A stretch of DNA of 64,000 nt from assembly GCA_038373865.1 (NCBI GenBank), contig JAXGGA010004685.1, forward strand, positions 21,533-85,532. Direction: 5' to 3'. The notes under the pieces are model-generated. The model was not told the DNA's origin. It did not search any database and saw only the letters and a list, made by a program, of their open reading frames with translations. The stretch comes from Uloborus plumipes (taxonomy: Eukaryota; Arthropoda; Arachnida; Araneae; Uloboridae). The first letter of the stretch is position 1. Every line of letters begins with the position of its first letter. The translations under genes and the position numbers were made by a program. Of this stretch, positions 1 to 45,090 are shown one piece after another.

Positions 1-360
1 ATTGAATATTAATTGATAGCACTTGAAACACTTAAACTTCTTAGAATTCTCAAGAACTAATCCTAAAATTAAATACCTGCTAGAAAAGATAGACTCATAA
101 ACCACATTGAGCACAGACTGTTTAATTTTTAAAATAGAATATTTCAAGTTATTTGTTTCTATTTTAAGCATAACCCAACTGACAGAATATACAAAAGTGT
201 TTATTAACGATAACTTTTAAGCTCGGACTTTTTTTAATCTTTACTATCATTTTAATTTCAATTACTCAGATTTGTGAGAAAAAAAGTTTTATTTGAGTAA
301 GAATTACATAGTCAGCCAACGAATAATCTATTTTGAACTTTTTAAAAATTTTCAATTTGT

Positions 361-438
361 TGCAAAAATACAATGTGGCACGCTGAGCTTTTTCACCCCA
401 GATAGTGGCACTTTCCCTAAAATGGTTGGCCACCCCTG
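361..438. mobile_element. right end of a hAT-like transposon
   Basis: Read on the minus strand the segment begins CAGGGGTGGCCAACC and is followed by GTGGCA-type subterminal repeats (two GTGGCA motifs, near 375 and 406). That terminus is typical of hAT (Charlie-like) elements. The other end was not found, so the element is either truncated or extends left of the window. Family assignment rests on the terminus only. Confidence 0.5.
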
Positions 439-1045
439 ATCTAGTGTGCAGCTGTTATTTATATTTTTAAATTGTTTGTGTTCTTTTTCATTTTGTTGTA
501 AAGGAAAGTAATGCATCAAGATATATCAATATACATATATTAAACAAACACTGCTTTTTTGATCACAACCTCTCATGTTGTTTAACTTCTTTACAGATTG
601 CTCCCCCCTTACCCTACCTTCCCACTCCAAACTTTTATTTTTTTTTATCATCCCGCCTAACCCTATTTCAAAGCCTTAGTATCTACTGATGTCTGGTAGT
701 GTTTCATTTTGTTCTGTTTGTTACTCTTTCCTATTAGCTCATGAGCTTTGTCCAATAAGAGAAAGGAAAGGCAGTGATGGGGACTGACATATAGCCTGAT
801 ACTTTGATTTCTTTTCAGTTTTGTGTGAAAATAATGGGAAAACATTATGAGAACAAGGGGAAACAGTGCTATTTTGCTGTTTGCTATAATCTTGGGGCGA
901 CCCATTTATTTCCTCCCTTCAAAATTGAAGATTGGTGCTGGGGGAGGGGATGAAATGAATCATAAGTTTAAATTCAGATATTGAATGGAAGTACTTTGTG
1001 AAGGTCGGATTGAAAAAGAAACACTTCGTCTGAAAAACAATATAT
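439..1045. other. intergenic stretch without recognised gene
   Basis: AT-rich DNA with pyrimidine-rich patches (600-660). The longest open frames are short and low in complexity. I see no coding, RNA or repeat structure I can defend. Confidence 0.5.
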
Positions 1046-1573
1046 ACCTAGGGTGAAAATAATCCTCAAATCAATCCCCAGGTGAGACGTCATATTAGTA
1101 TAGCGTTAATGGTATATTTGGGTGGGGGAAGGGTTGTACTTTGCCTTGTTATAAGGAAGCCCATTTACCAACTTTAAATAAATTTACTGTTCATTTTGTT
1201 GCAAAGAGGTTTTTTTAGAATTTTAAACAGTTTGGGGGAAAATGGTTGGGTCAGGAAAGAAGGGAGGGGGAGCTGACCAATCTACAAGTTAATGCTAGCT
1301 CACTTACCTAGAATAAAAATAATAGTCAATTCAATCCCAGGTTAGACGTCATAATAGTACAGCGTTAATAGTATATTTGGGTGGAGTAGGGGGATACTTC
1401 GTCTAGTTTTAGGAAACCTATTTACCAACTTTAAATAAGTTTACTATTCATTTTGTATCAAAGGTTTTTTTTAAACATTTTGAACAGTTTTGAATTAAAA
1501 AAGAGTGGTTGTGCGGGGGAGGAAGGGGGGAGGGGTGAACCTGAAAAATCTATAAGCTCATGCCAGCTCACTT
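1046..1573. repeat. two-copy tandem repeat, period about 260 bp
   Basis: The block starting ACCTAG at 1046 is repeated starting ACCTAG at 1306. Shared landmarks in the same order include an AGACGTCATA block, AGCGTTAAT-GTATATTTGGGTGG, CCATTTACCAACTTTAAATAA (first copy; close variant in the second), a G-rich patch, and AGCTCACTT at the end. The copies differ by scattered substitutions and small indels, so the duplication is not recent. Confidence 0.8.
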
Positions 1574-2130
1574 TAAACATATTCATGCTTGTTTACTACT
1601 TTTTAGACCATCACAAGCAAGATAACTTAGTATTTAAATAACTAGAATCTAAAAAATATCATTTTTTTCCTATACAGTTTTATTCAAAAATTCAAAAAAA
1701 TATGATCCCATTGAGATCCCAATCTAAAAATTTGTACAAACATAGATAAAATACACAAGAATTTTTGAAAATTTTTTCAAAAAAATTCATTATATGTTTT
1801 TCGAGAAATTTAAATTTGAAATTTAAATTTCATTTTTTGAAAAAGAAAATTTTTGTCAAATTAGTCATGTTGCATATCAGATTAAGCGGCAACTAACGTA
1901 CTTTAAAATGCCATTTACCAAATTGTTCTATCTATATTTGGTGCCGAGTTATGGTCCCTTTTATGTTCCCTTATTCATGGAAAAACGAAGGTTTTTTCCA
2001 AAGTTCAAAGTCTCATAAATGAAAAAATAATAGAGATAAAAATCTAAAAATTGAGACTTTTGATTACCTCAAGGGGTACAATTGATGAGCCAAAAAAGAA
2101 AGAAATACAAAAATGTAAGGTAAAAAACGT
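1574..2130. other. AT-rich intergenic stretch
   Basis: Very A/T-rich with many short A and T runs. It ends at the TTGACGTGGAATGACC terminus listed separately and may be the body of that degenerate element, but no opposite terminus was found. Confidence 0.4.
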
Positions 2131-2154
2131 TGGATCACTTGACGTGGAATGACC
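2131..2154 (-). mobile_element. solo terminus of the GGTCATTCC fold-back family
   Basis: The minus strand reads GGGTCATTCCACGTCAAGTGATCC, cut here into its shared core GGTCATTCCACGTCAA. The same core forms both ends of the inverted-repeat elements at 11661-15385 and 39171-41421. Here only one end is visible. Confidence 0.5.
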
Positions 2155-2317
2155 CATATAGGGTAAGTGTAAAAAGTACAAAGTGTTGCAAGGCCGGTAT
2201 ACAAATGATAATAGTGATATCTTCAGATACTTTTGCAACATGTCGCCAGATAAAACCAAAACTAGTGAAAATGATGCAAGGCAGGAAAAATAACAACTAT
2301 TTACAAGATTTGTAACA

Positions 2318-2475
2318 ATATATATAAAGATGACGGGCTCTGTTTGTTTGTAACCGATGGCTAGAAGTTAGAAGCCCCCACAGCACCTAGATCTGAAACT
2401 TGGCACAAAATTTGAACGTATCCCAGTAAACTGCACCTCGAACGCCTAATTGTAAATTTCGAATTAGTTATTTTT
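2318..2475 (+). mobile_element. Helitron-like 5' region fragment
   Basis: The segment has TATATAAAGATGACGGG, then a CTTGGCACAAAAT block and a TGCACCTCGAA block. The same blocks occur in the same order after the Helitron-like 5' end at 62348. No clear TC start or CTRR end is visible here, so this is called by similarity between the two copies only. Confidence 0.4.
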
Positions 2476-3669
2476 AAACTAATTAATTAGTCTCATTTTT
2501 GGTGTATCCGGCATAATGGAGGGTGGGGTACCCCATAACATTATATATCGCTGGAAAGATTTTTTTCTGAAAAAAAAAGTTTTGGCACATTTCTCTTCGT
2601 TAATTAGAACAGGAGATATTAATTAATCAAATTTAGCCAATTTTCAACGCTTAACTCTATACGCAAAACTGAAACACTAGATCAATTTTCCAGACAAACT
2701 GCTCTTTCTTCCCTGAAGTTACATAGTGGTTTAAATTTGCGTACATAGAGTTAGGCCTTAAAAATTGATTAAATATGTTTTTTAATATCTCCTGGAACGA
2801 ACTAAACTTATTGTCTTTTTGATTTATTTGGCGAATTGTTTATAACTTTAACAGGATTTTTAGTGGAATTGGAATTTAAAAGATTGTGGAATACATTTGA
2901 ATTAAAGAATATAATTTTACTTCAGAGGGTTGGAGTAAATTTGAATTTATTCAGTTGACTTCCTTTACATTTATTGCACGGGGATCGCAGTGCGGGTACT
3001 GCTAGTATTAAATGGTAAGGTTGAAATATTTCATGAGAAATAAATTTTCGTATTACGACAGAAAGCAGTTTAAAATATGTTTGAAAAAAAAAATAACTAA
3101 ATAAACAAAATAAAAAAAAGACTAAAAACTTCAGTTGGAAAAAGACGAATGGTTTGGGGTAAATTAATAAAAAAAGGTGAATTTTTATTATTTCATCTTT
3201 TTTGAAACTTTTTTCTTCTAATTCAAGTTCATTTTCCCTAGGGGGAAAATTAACCGTGCCCAAGCCCCCCCCCCCCCTCAGGCACGTGCCTGTCTCATCA
3301 GTATGGACAGTTCCTTTAATTTGTTTTCAGTCCTACTTACTAGGGACGCTTTTTTCAATCCAAAAAAGTTGTGAGCTTATGGTTGCACGCATAGACATCC
3401 GACAAAATTGAAAAAGGCCTTCCTTGTAACGCCGAAACACGTATCTGCAGTATCCCTGCGCATTTGTGCTTTTTTAATGTTGTATTTATCCTTTACAGAT
3501 AATAAATTAGCTTATTTGAAACACATAATTTATCAAGAATTATCTATTCATGATTCTTTGGAGTCAGTTTCTCATTCTAAACCATTTCGCGATTTTTTCT
3601 TTCAACTTTTTAATCCTTTTCTGACAGTGAATATTTCATTCTTAGGAAGTTCTAACAGTTTATCAAATA
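2476..3669. other. intergenic stretch without recognised gene
   Basis: The stretch contains AT-rich sequence, a C homopolymer near 3265-3280 and no reading frame I recognise. An open frame at 3408-3686 has no recognisable domain. Nothing supports a gene. Confidence 0.4.
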
Positions 3670-3813
3670 TTGTCGTCCCCGCTTAATCGCGTAACGAATA
3701 AACGAATACCCCGCTTATACGAATAAAATATTTCGGAACCGAATATTTCCCCTGCCATTGACGCAACGTCAAAGATCCCCGATTAATCGATTAATATTTC
3801 TTGGAACCGACAG
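3670..3813. mobile_element. short Tc1/pogo-like MITE flanked by TA
   Basis: The left end reads TTGTCGTCCCCGCTTAATCG and the right end, reverse-complemented, CTGTCGGTTCC followed further in by TTAATCGATTAATCGGGG. Both ends are flanked by TA (3668-3669 and 3814-3815). The ends are diverged. It abuts the next MITE within 15 bp. Confidence 0.45.
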
Positions 3814-3828
3814 TATTTGATTTTGTTA

Positions 3829-4143
3829 AGGCAGGGATTCAAGTGAAACAGCACTGCGATCGCTTCGAATGCAATCGCTACTGGAAGTGAATTACATTAT
3901 CATCAGCTAAACTTGGCACTGACGTTACTACGAGCGGAGCCAATAAGAGCTCACAAGCATTCGGCCATCTCCTCTTATTCGCCAAGTAGGCTGTGACGTT
4001 TTATCTAGCTCGTTTTTCATAGGCAAACGTCACGATGAACGTTCTAATGTAATTCATTTCCAGTATCAAGAAACGTTCTAATGTAATTCATTTCCAGTAG
4101 CGATTGCAGTTTGCGATAGTCTGTTTCACTTGAATCCCTGCCT
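3829..4143. mobile_element. MITE with AGGCAGG termini, carrying an internal insertion
   Basis: Terminal inverted repeats read AGGCAGGGATTCAAGTGAAA on both sides, followed by CAATCGCTACTGGAA blocks. A second, empty copy lies at 50308-50489 and is only 182 bp long. The extra sequence here (about 3903-4070) matches the palindromic repeat at 53110-53531 (shared GGAGCCAATAAGAGCTCACA and GACGTTTTATCTAGCTCGTT). A 28-bp segment containing ATGTAATTCATTTCCAGTA appears twice in direct orientation (about 4042 and 4077). Confidence 0.8.
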
Positions 4144-4344
4144 AAGTATTTCAGCTCTTTAATTTCTTTTGAGAGAAATAACATGCATTAACGGTTACAG
4201 ATCAAAATAAGTAAAAAAAAGTGAAAGACCCGCGCGGATATTCGGGAGTATAGTATACTGCAGTTCATTTCAAGAACACGAACTTTAACTTGATATGTAA
4301 CTTGAATAATTTTCAAGAAGAACAAAAATAATTCTCCTCAGAAA

Positions 4345-4476
4345 CAGGGCCGCCGAGAGTCTGTGTCATGGTAGCGGAAACTAAGGCTATGACTCCAGAG
4401 GACTCGGCTTGGAATTGAAGAAGTGCACGTTGTTACGTTTGGGGATCATACTGACAAGAGGCCAGCCTTGGCCCTG
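4345..4476. mobile_element. small inverted-terminal repeat, hAT-like
   Basis: The segment starts CAGGGCCGCCGAGAG and ends in CCTTGGCCCTG. Reverse-complemented, the end reads CAGGGCCAAGG, so the two ends share CAGGGCC. No target duplication is visible. It is called on the termini only. Confidence 0.35.
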
Positions 4477-5369
4477 TCCACAAAATGCGTAAAAATTAAA
4501 ATTTCTTTAAGATAGTGCTATTTAAAGAAGTTGAAAGGGGAGAAAAAAAAGAAAATGTATTTTAATGTAAACATCCAAAAATTTTCAAAATGGGACCATA
4601 AATGGAACATTAGTTTTCGCAAATAATTTGGGAAAATTTTTAGTAACTGCCGATCCTTTTCATAACCCCATTCTGAAAATGTTAGGATGTATTCAATAAA
4701 ATACATTTATAAGCATGTGTTTTTTTTTTACATTTTCAAGACACTTCTGTACAAATCTCTTCAAAGTGAGCTTCTAAACAACTCTGTAGTTGCTATAATA
4801 CTTAAGTTGTAGCATTTTGAAGCAAGTTGTTCCCACATTATTTGCTGAAACTGCTGGTAAATCCATGCCCCACTTAAAAAATTTCTTGATCAAATTACAT
4901 TAAAAATCCCATTTATATCCAAATTTTTTTAAGACACTATGATTTTGTGAAGGTCACTTTCCCCCGAAAAATATCCAAGTTATACAGTTAAAATGAGCAA
5001 TTTGAGAGCTGTGTTAAATTCAGGACCTGATAATACACCTGAGAAAATGAATGATTATTTCGGGAATTTAGTAGGAACTATACCCTGTACAATAGGAGTT
5101 TATAGGGCCCTGGTATACAGTATCACAGCCTCATCATTTGGAATTTTGCAAGGGATGTATTCTCAATGTAAATTTTATTATGAAACAACAAATACTAAGC
5201 CCACTCATATGGAAAACATTATGTTCTCAAAACCAGAGGGGAGGGGGAGCAATTGGCCCCTAAATGATAGGCCTGCAGTACGGCCGACAACCCCTCATTT
5301 TCAGAATGCGTCGCAGGGCCCCCAGATGCTTTGGGCCCAGAGGGCCCGCACATTCCTGGCACTTGGAGA
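4477..5369. other. intergenic stretch with an unassigned open frame
   Basis: The stretch contains a 128-codon open frame on the plus strand (4993-5379) with no domain, signal peptide or membrane segment I recognise. Its 3' part runs into repeat DNA. I do not call it a gene. Confidence 0.4.
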
Positions 5370-5586
5370 TGGAGGGTAAATCAGCAACTCAGACTCCAGA
5401 AATTTTAGAACCCTTGATTCTGACTCCTTTCACCCAGAATAGTCCAATTTCAACTGTATATCTGCAGCCCTGATAGAATTATGGACTTGGAGGGGAAAAT
5501 TATCAACTTCGATTCTTGGAATTACAGAATTTTTAAATCTGACTCCTTTTACCCCAAAATCGTCCGACTACGATTCTACAGCCCTG
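5370..5586. repeat. two degenerate copies of an 'ACTCC...CAGCCCTG' repeat
   Basis: Two successive segments share GACTCCTTT-ACCC followed by a (GA)CTCC/TTC-rich stretch and end in CAGCCCTG (5472 and 5586). Reverse-complemented the end is CAGGGCTG, a terminus seen in many non-autonomous hAT-like repeats of animals. The segments are about 110 bp apart. Confidence 0.5.
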
Positions 5587-5884
5587 CTGCTACGGATGAT
5601 CTTCAGTTTTCGCATGTTATACTCCTTCAAAAAAAAAATGTCAAGGAATATTTTCATGCTAATCCTAGCTCTATGATGAACATGTAATAAAATTGATGAA
5701 ATATTCCAAAATTAAATATACCCAATTATTTTTTAATTCATAGCTAAAATTAGAATTAGACACCCTTAAAAGCAACAAAAAATTCAAAACCTTATGCTTT
5801 TGTCACATGTTTATTCATCCCTGACAGATTTTTTTTTTTTTTGTATTGATAAAACAGTTGTATAACTCTGAAATACACACTTAC

Positions 5885-6140
5885 AATTAAAGGGGCAGGT
5901 GCATAAAGGTGATATGTGAATTTTGCCGACTTACGCAAATTCAAATTAGTGTATGTTTAATTGTGTTAATTCACATACACCGTTGAAAGGGCAAGTGAAT
6001 AAAGGCAATATGTGACAATTTTTTATATTTTAGAAAAAGTTTTCAAAAAAAAATTATTACTTTTACACCTTCATCAATGGTAAAAAGTAAGCAAAACTAA
6101 AATTGTCACATATCACCTTTATCCACTTGCCCCTTCAATT
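5885..6140. mobile_element. MITE with GGGGCAAGTGGATAAAGG termini
   Basis: The left end reads AATTAAAGGGGCAGGTGCAT and the right end, reverse-complemented, AATTGAAGGGGCAAGTGGAT. Both continue into AAAGGTGATATGTGA. A second copy is at 56180-56426. Near 5985 this copy has another internal start of the same motif, suggesting a partial duplication or nested copy. Confidence 0.75.
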
Positions 6141-6615
6141 ATTTACAAGTTTTGTACTTTTTAAATATAATTATTGCTATTATTAATTAACACTAATTCT
6201 GTATCCAGTGTATATTTAGATAAGTTTATTACACTATAATTTAAAAGTTTACATAATTAACAAACATATATACTCTGTACAAGCTTTAACAGTGGTAAAA
6301 TCTTACAATTTGTTTGAACAAATACTAAAAAATACATTTGACTGCATTAAAACTCTAATGTCAAAAACTTCAATCAATGAAAACAATTCTAAGGGAGGGA
6401 AAGGGAACAACAAAGGGGAACACAAACTTAAAAAAAACTTTTCAGCATTTTCCAAAGCAGAAAAAATATTTGTATGTACAAATGCAAATAAAATATTTAA
6501 TCATTTGAGTATGCCTATTTATTAGTTATTAATGCATTGAGTTTTTGTTAAAATTAAAGAGAGGTTGTTAACTTTATCATTCTTATTTAGAAAAACTTCT
6601 TGAAATGTTGTTTCT
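6141..6615 (-). other. probable 3' flank/UTR of the MPI gene
   Basis: AT-rich DNA downstream of the MPI stop codon (minus strand). It holds an AATAAA signal at 6518-6523 and no recognisable coding sequence. The actual cleavage site is unknown. Confidence 0.4.
6518..6523 (-). terminator. polyadenylation signal for MPI
   Basis: AATAAA on the minus strand about 95 bases beyond the MPI stop codon. It is the closest canonical hexamer downstream that I found. Confidence 0.5.
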
Positions 6616-7848
6616 CTAATCACTGCAATAAGCTCTAAACATTAATAAATTAGAAGATGGAACCACATCAATCTTTGAGCCACTAGAAACAAATAAAATT
6701 GTACCAGAAGATAAACTATCTTCTTCACCTTCACACTTATATGTAGCCTCCCCTTTAATGACAAGCAGAATGGAAGCACTTTCCAAAACTTTCAAACTGT
6801 ACAGTTCTTGAGTAGAGGGGACAGTCAGTTCATCAACAACAAAATCCTTAACAGGTGGTTTGAAAATTCTTACACATGGATCATTCACATCTTTTGTGCA
6901 CCGGAATTTGTTTTCATCTGCTGATTTGAAGTCATATGATAAAATACGGCACAAGGTATCAACATCTTTAAATTTTGGAGTTAAACCTGCTCTAACTACG
7001 TTATCAGAGCATGCCATGCATTCAATGCAATCACCATAAAGATATGCATGTGGTACATTTGCTGCGAGGAAGATAGCTTCACCTGGTTTAAGTTTTATGT
7101 AATTAAAAAGAAACATACAGAAACAACCAATGTCACCTGGGTATTCTGCCGAGACCTTCAGAAATATGTCCTTCAAAGATCTGCATAAATCACTCTGATA
7201 TTTATTTGATTTGAAATTTTCAACCACTTCAGCAAGCAATGGCTGATATACATCAGAAGAACAAGTCATCATTGATGTGAATAATTCTTTTAATTCTTTA
7301 CCTTCACTACGCATTTGAAAGTTTTTGATAGCTTCGGTATCAATAAGTTTTTGTAATTGCGAAATTTCTGTCAAAAATTCTATAATTTCATTACTAGGCC
7401 GAAATCCGCACATCGCCTCGAAATCCGACAAAGCAATAGCAATTTCTGGTTTGTGGTTTGCATCTGGATAGCGATCGGGAAATGATTTATGTAAGGTTTC
7501 AGCAGTGTTTTTATCTGGGTGAACTTGGATAGAAAGAGCTTTATTGACCGATAACACTTTAAAAAGGAAAGGAAGATCGTTACTAGAACTCAATTTGGTG
7601 GTAATTTGGGAGCCCAACTTTTCCGGATTGTGTTTCAACCATTCACTCAGTTTCATATCCGAAAATTCGGGAATTGTTGAACAACCTGAACTGTGTGTAC
7701 CCATCCATAATTCTGCGTATGGGGTACTGTCACATTCTTGAAAATCAGGAAAGTCTGTCTTATGAAGCTGAGCAACAGAGCTTGACAAACCTAGCTTTCC
7801 CCATTCATAACATTTCAGAGCTCCTTTCAACTTGAAAACGAAATGCAT
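6616..7848 (-). CDS. MPI: mannose-6-phosphate isomerase, type I (phosphomannose isomerase)
   Basis: A zinc enzyme of the cytosol that interconverts fructose-6-phosphate and mannose-6-phosphate, feeding GDP-mannose and protein glycosylation. The 410-residue length is close to the animal norm (about 420). The type I signature is visible: Q108 and H110 in SIQVHPDK, E135 in HKPEIAIAL, and H267 in NVPHAYLYGDCIECMACSDN match the four zinc ligands of the family; R286 in VRAGLTPKF matches the active-site arginine. The start is the first ATG of the frame (MHFVFKLKGALKCYEWG), which leads straight into the conserved N-terminal strand with the Y-EWG motif. There are no introns, frameshifts or missing catalytic residues. 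It is divergent from vasa with 506 bp between start codons. The lack of introns could reflect gain by retrocopy or ancestral loss; no poly-A tail or flanking duplication is evident, and the frame is intact, so I treat it as the functional gene. Confidence 0.95.
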   Translation of the reverse strand: MHFVFKLKGALKCYEWGKLGLSSSVAQLHKTDFPDFQECDSTPYAELWMGTHSSGCSTIPEFSDMKLSEWLKHNPEKLGSQITTKLSSSNDLPFLFKVLSVNKALSIQVHPDKNTAETLHKSFPDRYPDANHKPEIAIALSDFEAMCGFRPSNEIIEFLTEISQLQKLIDTEAIKNFQMRSEGKELKELFTSMMTCSSDVYQPLLAEVVENFKSNKYQSDLCRSLKDIFLKVSAEYPGDIGCFCMFLFNYIKLKPGEAIFLAANVPHAYLYGDCIECMACSDNVVRAGLTPKFKDVDTLCRILSYDFKSADENKFRCTKDVNDPCVRIFKPPVKDFVVDELTVPSTQELYSLKVLESASILLVIKGEATYKCEGEEDSLSSGTILFVSSGSKIDVVPSSNLLMFRAYCSD

Positions 7849-8354
7849 TATTACAGAAAATTAAAAATTTTTGCAAAACAGACTGAATCTATTTTAATAC
7901 CGAAACTTATTTATTATACGGTTGCAGTTAAATTTCTCTTTAATCATCAGTAAAACTACAAAACTTTTAAAGTTGCTATTTTATTTCATTTTTGCACAAT
8001 ATTTGATGCATTTCAAAACAAAATTTTAAAAGATATGCTTTTTTCTTTTGTTAAAGACCTCTAAGCATTTTTTTTGACTTTTAAGCTCTTTCTTAACTGT
8101 CATGAAACTTCAAACTTCAGGGAAAACACCTGGCATCTAGCAATCAGGCGCGGATTTCTCGTTGCCTTTCTTTTCACCACTCTCGTTCTGTCTGTTGCTA
8201 GGAGCAAGAAGTGTCCATTGTTTTTACGGCGTCTTCTGATCCAGTCCTTCTGAAGAATTGAATTGTGTTACCCAAGTTCGATTTGAATACAAATTTAGAT
8301 GACTAATTAACCTCTTGAGCAAATTAATTAAAAGTTATTATACTAGGCTTAACA
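7849..8354. promoter_or_regulatory. shared divergent promoter region between MPI and vasa
   Basis: The 506 bp between the two start codons must hold both 5' UTRs and promoters, unless either gene has a further upstream non-coding exon. The middle (about 8130-8260) is more G/C-rich than its surroundings, which fits a TATA-less bidirectional promoter. No clear TATA box is placed for either gene. This is inferred from layout. Confidence 0.55.
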
Positions 8355-42108
<33,754 letters not shown>

Positions 42109-42143
42109 AAGATCAAAGCTGCGATTGTCGTTGATGTTAAAGA

Positions 42144-42149
42144 AATAAA
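42144..42149 (+). terminator. polyadenylation signal for vasa
   Basis: AATAAA 36 bases after the stop codon. It would give a very short 3' UTR; a later A/T-rich stretch could supply alternative sites. Confidence 0.6.
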
Positions 42150-42959
42150 ATGTGTGTAAATGTACATTAATGTTACTGTGTTCGAAGAATTTCACTGTTC
42201 GAAGAATTTATGAACAATTGTCTTCAGTGTAAAATATGTATAATAGAGAAAATATATTTTCAAGTTTCCGGAATTCAGGTTGAAAGTTATTTGAACTGTT
42301 TGTATATGTGCATTATCATAAACTCTGAAACTGTCAAGAGTTTTTTATTTTTAATTTGACAACTTTCGGCCGTAAGTGTTTGTGTATTTTGTGCCTTATA
42401 AAATTTTTTATTAAAATGACTTTTATTTCATAATTTCTAAGACATTATTAAGTTTGCATGCACTTCTAAGATGCTGGGTTGACAAACTTTTAGAATGTGC
42501 TTTATTTAAGTTAGAATTAAATCTAAACCATTCTTCAAGGTTTGCACAAAAATTTGCTTGTTTCAAGGGGGCCCAAAGCCGAACTTTAGGGTTAAAAGCT
42601 ATTTACATGTATTAATGTTGTATGTCGTTAGAAACAGCAAATTTTTGTGCATTCAATGCAATATGTCCTAATCTCAAGTACTTAAGTTATTAGCGTTAAA
42701 ACTTTTTGCAAGGCTTTGATGGATTTCAAGTACTAATTTCCTCATTAAAACCATTACAAAATTAAACTAATGGTTTCAGAGATTTTTTTTTTTACACTGG
42801 CCCCAGACCTGGAGAACTGAAATTATCAGGGAATTTGGAAAATCTGAAAAAATGTGTATCAGGGACTTTCTAAAAAAAATTTCAAAACCATGGTGAATTA
42901 TTTGTAAAGAAAGTCATAAAAACGTAATTGCAGGCAGTTTCTGAAGTATGGTGAGTTAA
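42150..42959. other. vasa 3' flank, no recognised gene
   Basis: AT-rich DNA; the first few hundred bases could be an extended vasa 3' UTR if the early AATAAA is not used. No coding sequence is seen. Confidence 0.4.
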
Positions 42960-43439
42960 CCCATTAATGCCTGACTTTTTTTTATAAAGATATTTTGTAT
43001 CCTGGTTACAGATAGTGTTTAATGGACAGGAAAAATAATTAAAAAAAATCATGTAAGGAAAATTTTTATTGAAAGAAAAATATTTCCTTAAAGGGGATGC
43101 TAGGCACCAGAGGGTGCATACTTTTACTATTTTTTTCCTTGCCTACAGTATAATATCTAAAGACATTTTATTAGAAGAAATAAAAGCAGCAATTAACAAG
43201 CTGGGAATAATTTTAAAACAGCTTTTTGTTCTTGATTATGAACGATGTAGTTGCTGATAAAGATCATAATAAAATGGCTACAGAATTCACTTTACAATGG
43301 CTATGTGCTGCAATCTGTTAATAATAAATTTAAACAATACCAAAGTAATAATTTAGCACTATTTGCTTGAAATGTTCATTTTTAGAAAATTCAGACACTT
43401 TTTGACCATCACTGAAAAGGGATGCTAGGCATTAATGGA
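42960..43439. mobile_element. 480-bp TTAA-flanked MITE
   Basis: Ends read CCCATTAATGCCTGAC and, reverse-complemented, TCCATTAATGCCTAGCATCC; TTAA flanks both sides (42956-42959 and 43440-43443). TTAA target duplication suggests piggyBac or Kolobok. An internal copy of GGGGATGCTAGGCACCAG lies near 43092. No transposase is present. Confidence 0.75.
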
Positions 43440-43529
43440 TTAAAAGGAATGAGAAGGAGTAGGTTTTTTATTGACAAAACTACTGCGTTAAAAACCCAAA
43501 TTTAAGCAATCTTTAGTAAACGTTGGAAG

Positions 43530-43615
43530 CAGGGTGTCAATGATTTAAATCAATTGATTTAAATCGCGATTTAAATCAATTGATTAAAAAAAATCATTGA
43601 TTTAAATCACTTTAT
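43530..43615. repeat. ATTTAAATC palindrome cluster
   Basis: After CAGGGTGTCA come interlocking palindromes built from GATTTAAATC and CAATTGATT, centred on ATTTAAATCGCGATTTAAAT. Such clusters occur at the ends of hAT-like repeats in many animals; the opposite end was not found. Confidence 0.55.
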
Positions 43616-45087
43616 TTTAATTCTTAAAAAATTCTCTTGGACAATCCCAATTTCATTATGTTTGCCATTTTCTTTTAGAGCTTTGATCGAAAAGTAATCC
43701 TACACATCCCCCTCCAGATGCTGGTAGGTTGCAGTCCAAATAATATGTATGCACAATTAGTGCTATTTGTTGTCTAATATGTGAAATAAAGAAAATACAT
43801 GCAGGTGTTGCAAAGAGTGAATTGAGGGGGAGACATGATAGAATGTGTGTGATATACTTTCAGTGAAAAGAAAAAAAAACAACCATACAGAAGATGCATT
43901 TTCTATGCCTTGCATTAGTAAGAATTGAGTTGATTCATTGAAGTTTTAAAGCTTTTAGTTTTATGATGTAAATATAGAAGAGATGGGAGTGTTCTGTGGG
44001 CTTAAAAATAGTTATGTAGACCATCTTTATCAATAGTAGGAGAATTCAAAGATTCTAACCCTGACTGTCTCAAAATTGATGATTTGAAAGCCTAATATTT
44101 TAAGCTGCTATCTTTTCTAAATTTAGGTGTTTAGGTGATGAACTCTGAAAAACTTCCAAAGCTCAAGTATAAATTAGGCTATTTTATGGTTTTTTTAGTG
44201 ACTTAAGGGGAAGGATTTGGGGTGTCTCTGGCTGAAAATAATTTGATTTAAGAAAGAGAGCATAAAACTTCGAGAATTGTTTGGTGATGAAGTTGTACAG
44301 CTTATACAAATTTAGCTGCCTTTGATTAACATAGGGGAAAGGGTTTGGGGCTTCTCTCGAAAAGTTTTTGTAGCCGACATCTCAAAAACACTATTTTAGA
44401 ACATCCCCAGATGTTTTAAAGATGGGGGAGGGGTGTTGTGTAGTCTTGGAAGTTCAATTTTATCTTTTGGGATGTTAGAGGAAAGTGATGGAAATTGCAA
44501 TTGCTTCCTCAAAAGTTTTTAAAAACTGAATAAAGACTGTAAGCTGTATTTGGAGATGTTGGGAGTTTAGTAAACTGATATTTAATGGAAAAAACGTTCC
44601 TTTTGCTAATGGACGTTTTTTAGTGTTATTCAATAAGTCAAGTCAACTATGTAGCTTCGTTTTTAAACAAATCTAGTCTCGAATGCCTTTTTTGTTATTG
44701 TTGCTCATTTTTGAAAAATACAAATGCAAATACGACCAGCAACAGACTCTGGGCCCAACTGGGCTAGTCCTAGTCAAATTATAAACCCCAAAGAAGATCA
44801 CTGGTTCTCTTGAAGCTATCTACTCCATTGTTCCTTACTGCCTCTGCCGTAAACTGTTCCTAGTTCCCACTACCGTACTAAAATAGTAGTTTTTCTGAAT
44901 TTCCAGATTAGCCTGAGATTTAAACAGCTTAAAATGAAACAATGACCCCTTGTCCTGCTTTCCGTGCAAAAATCTAACCCCATAACATTCATTTTGATAA
45001 ATTTATGTCAACTGAATCATGTCGCTTCTGATTCTCCTTTGCTCAAGACTAATACATATTCAGCACACTAATCCTGGAATCATACTC
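43616..45087. other. intergenic stretch without recognised gene
   Basis: No coding exon with flanking splice sites and no inverted-repeat element could be placed here. The stretch contains several GGGGAAGG-type purine blocks (44205-44490). Confidence 0.4.
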
Positions 45088-45090
45088 TAA

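Noticed and set aside
4993..5379. 128-codon open frame as a gene
   Set aside because: No domain, no splice or promoter support, and its 3' part lies in repeat DNA.
6616..7848. MPI as a dead retropseudogene
   Set aside because: The frame is complete, all zinc ligands and the active-site arginine are present, and length is normal.
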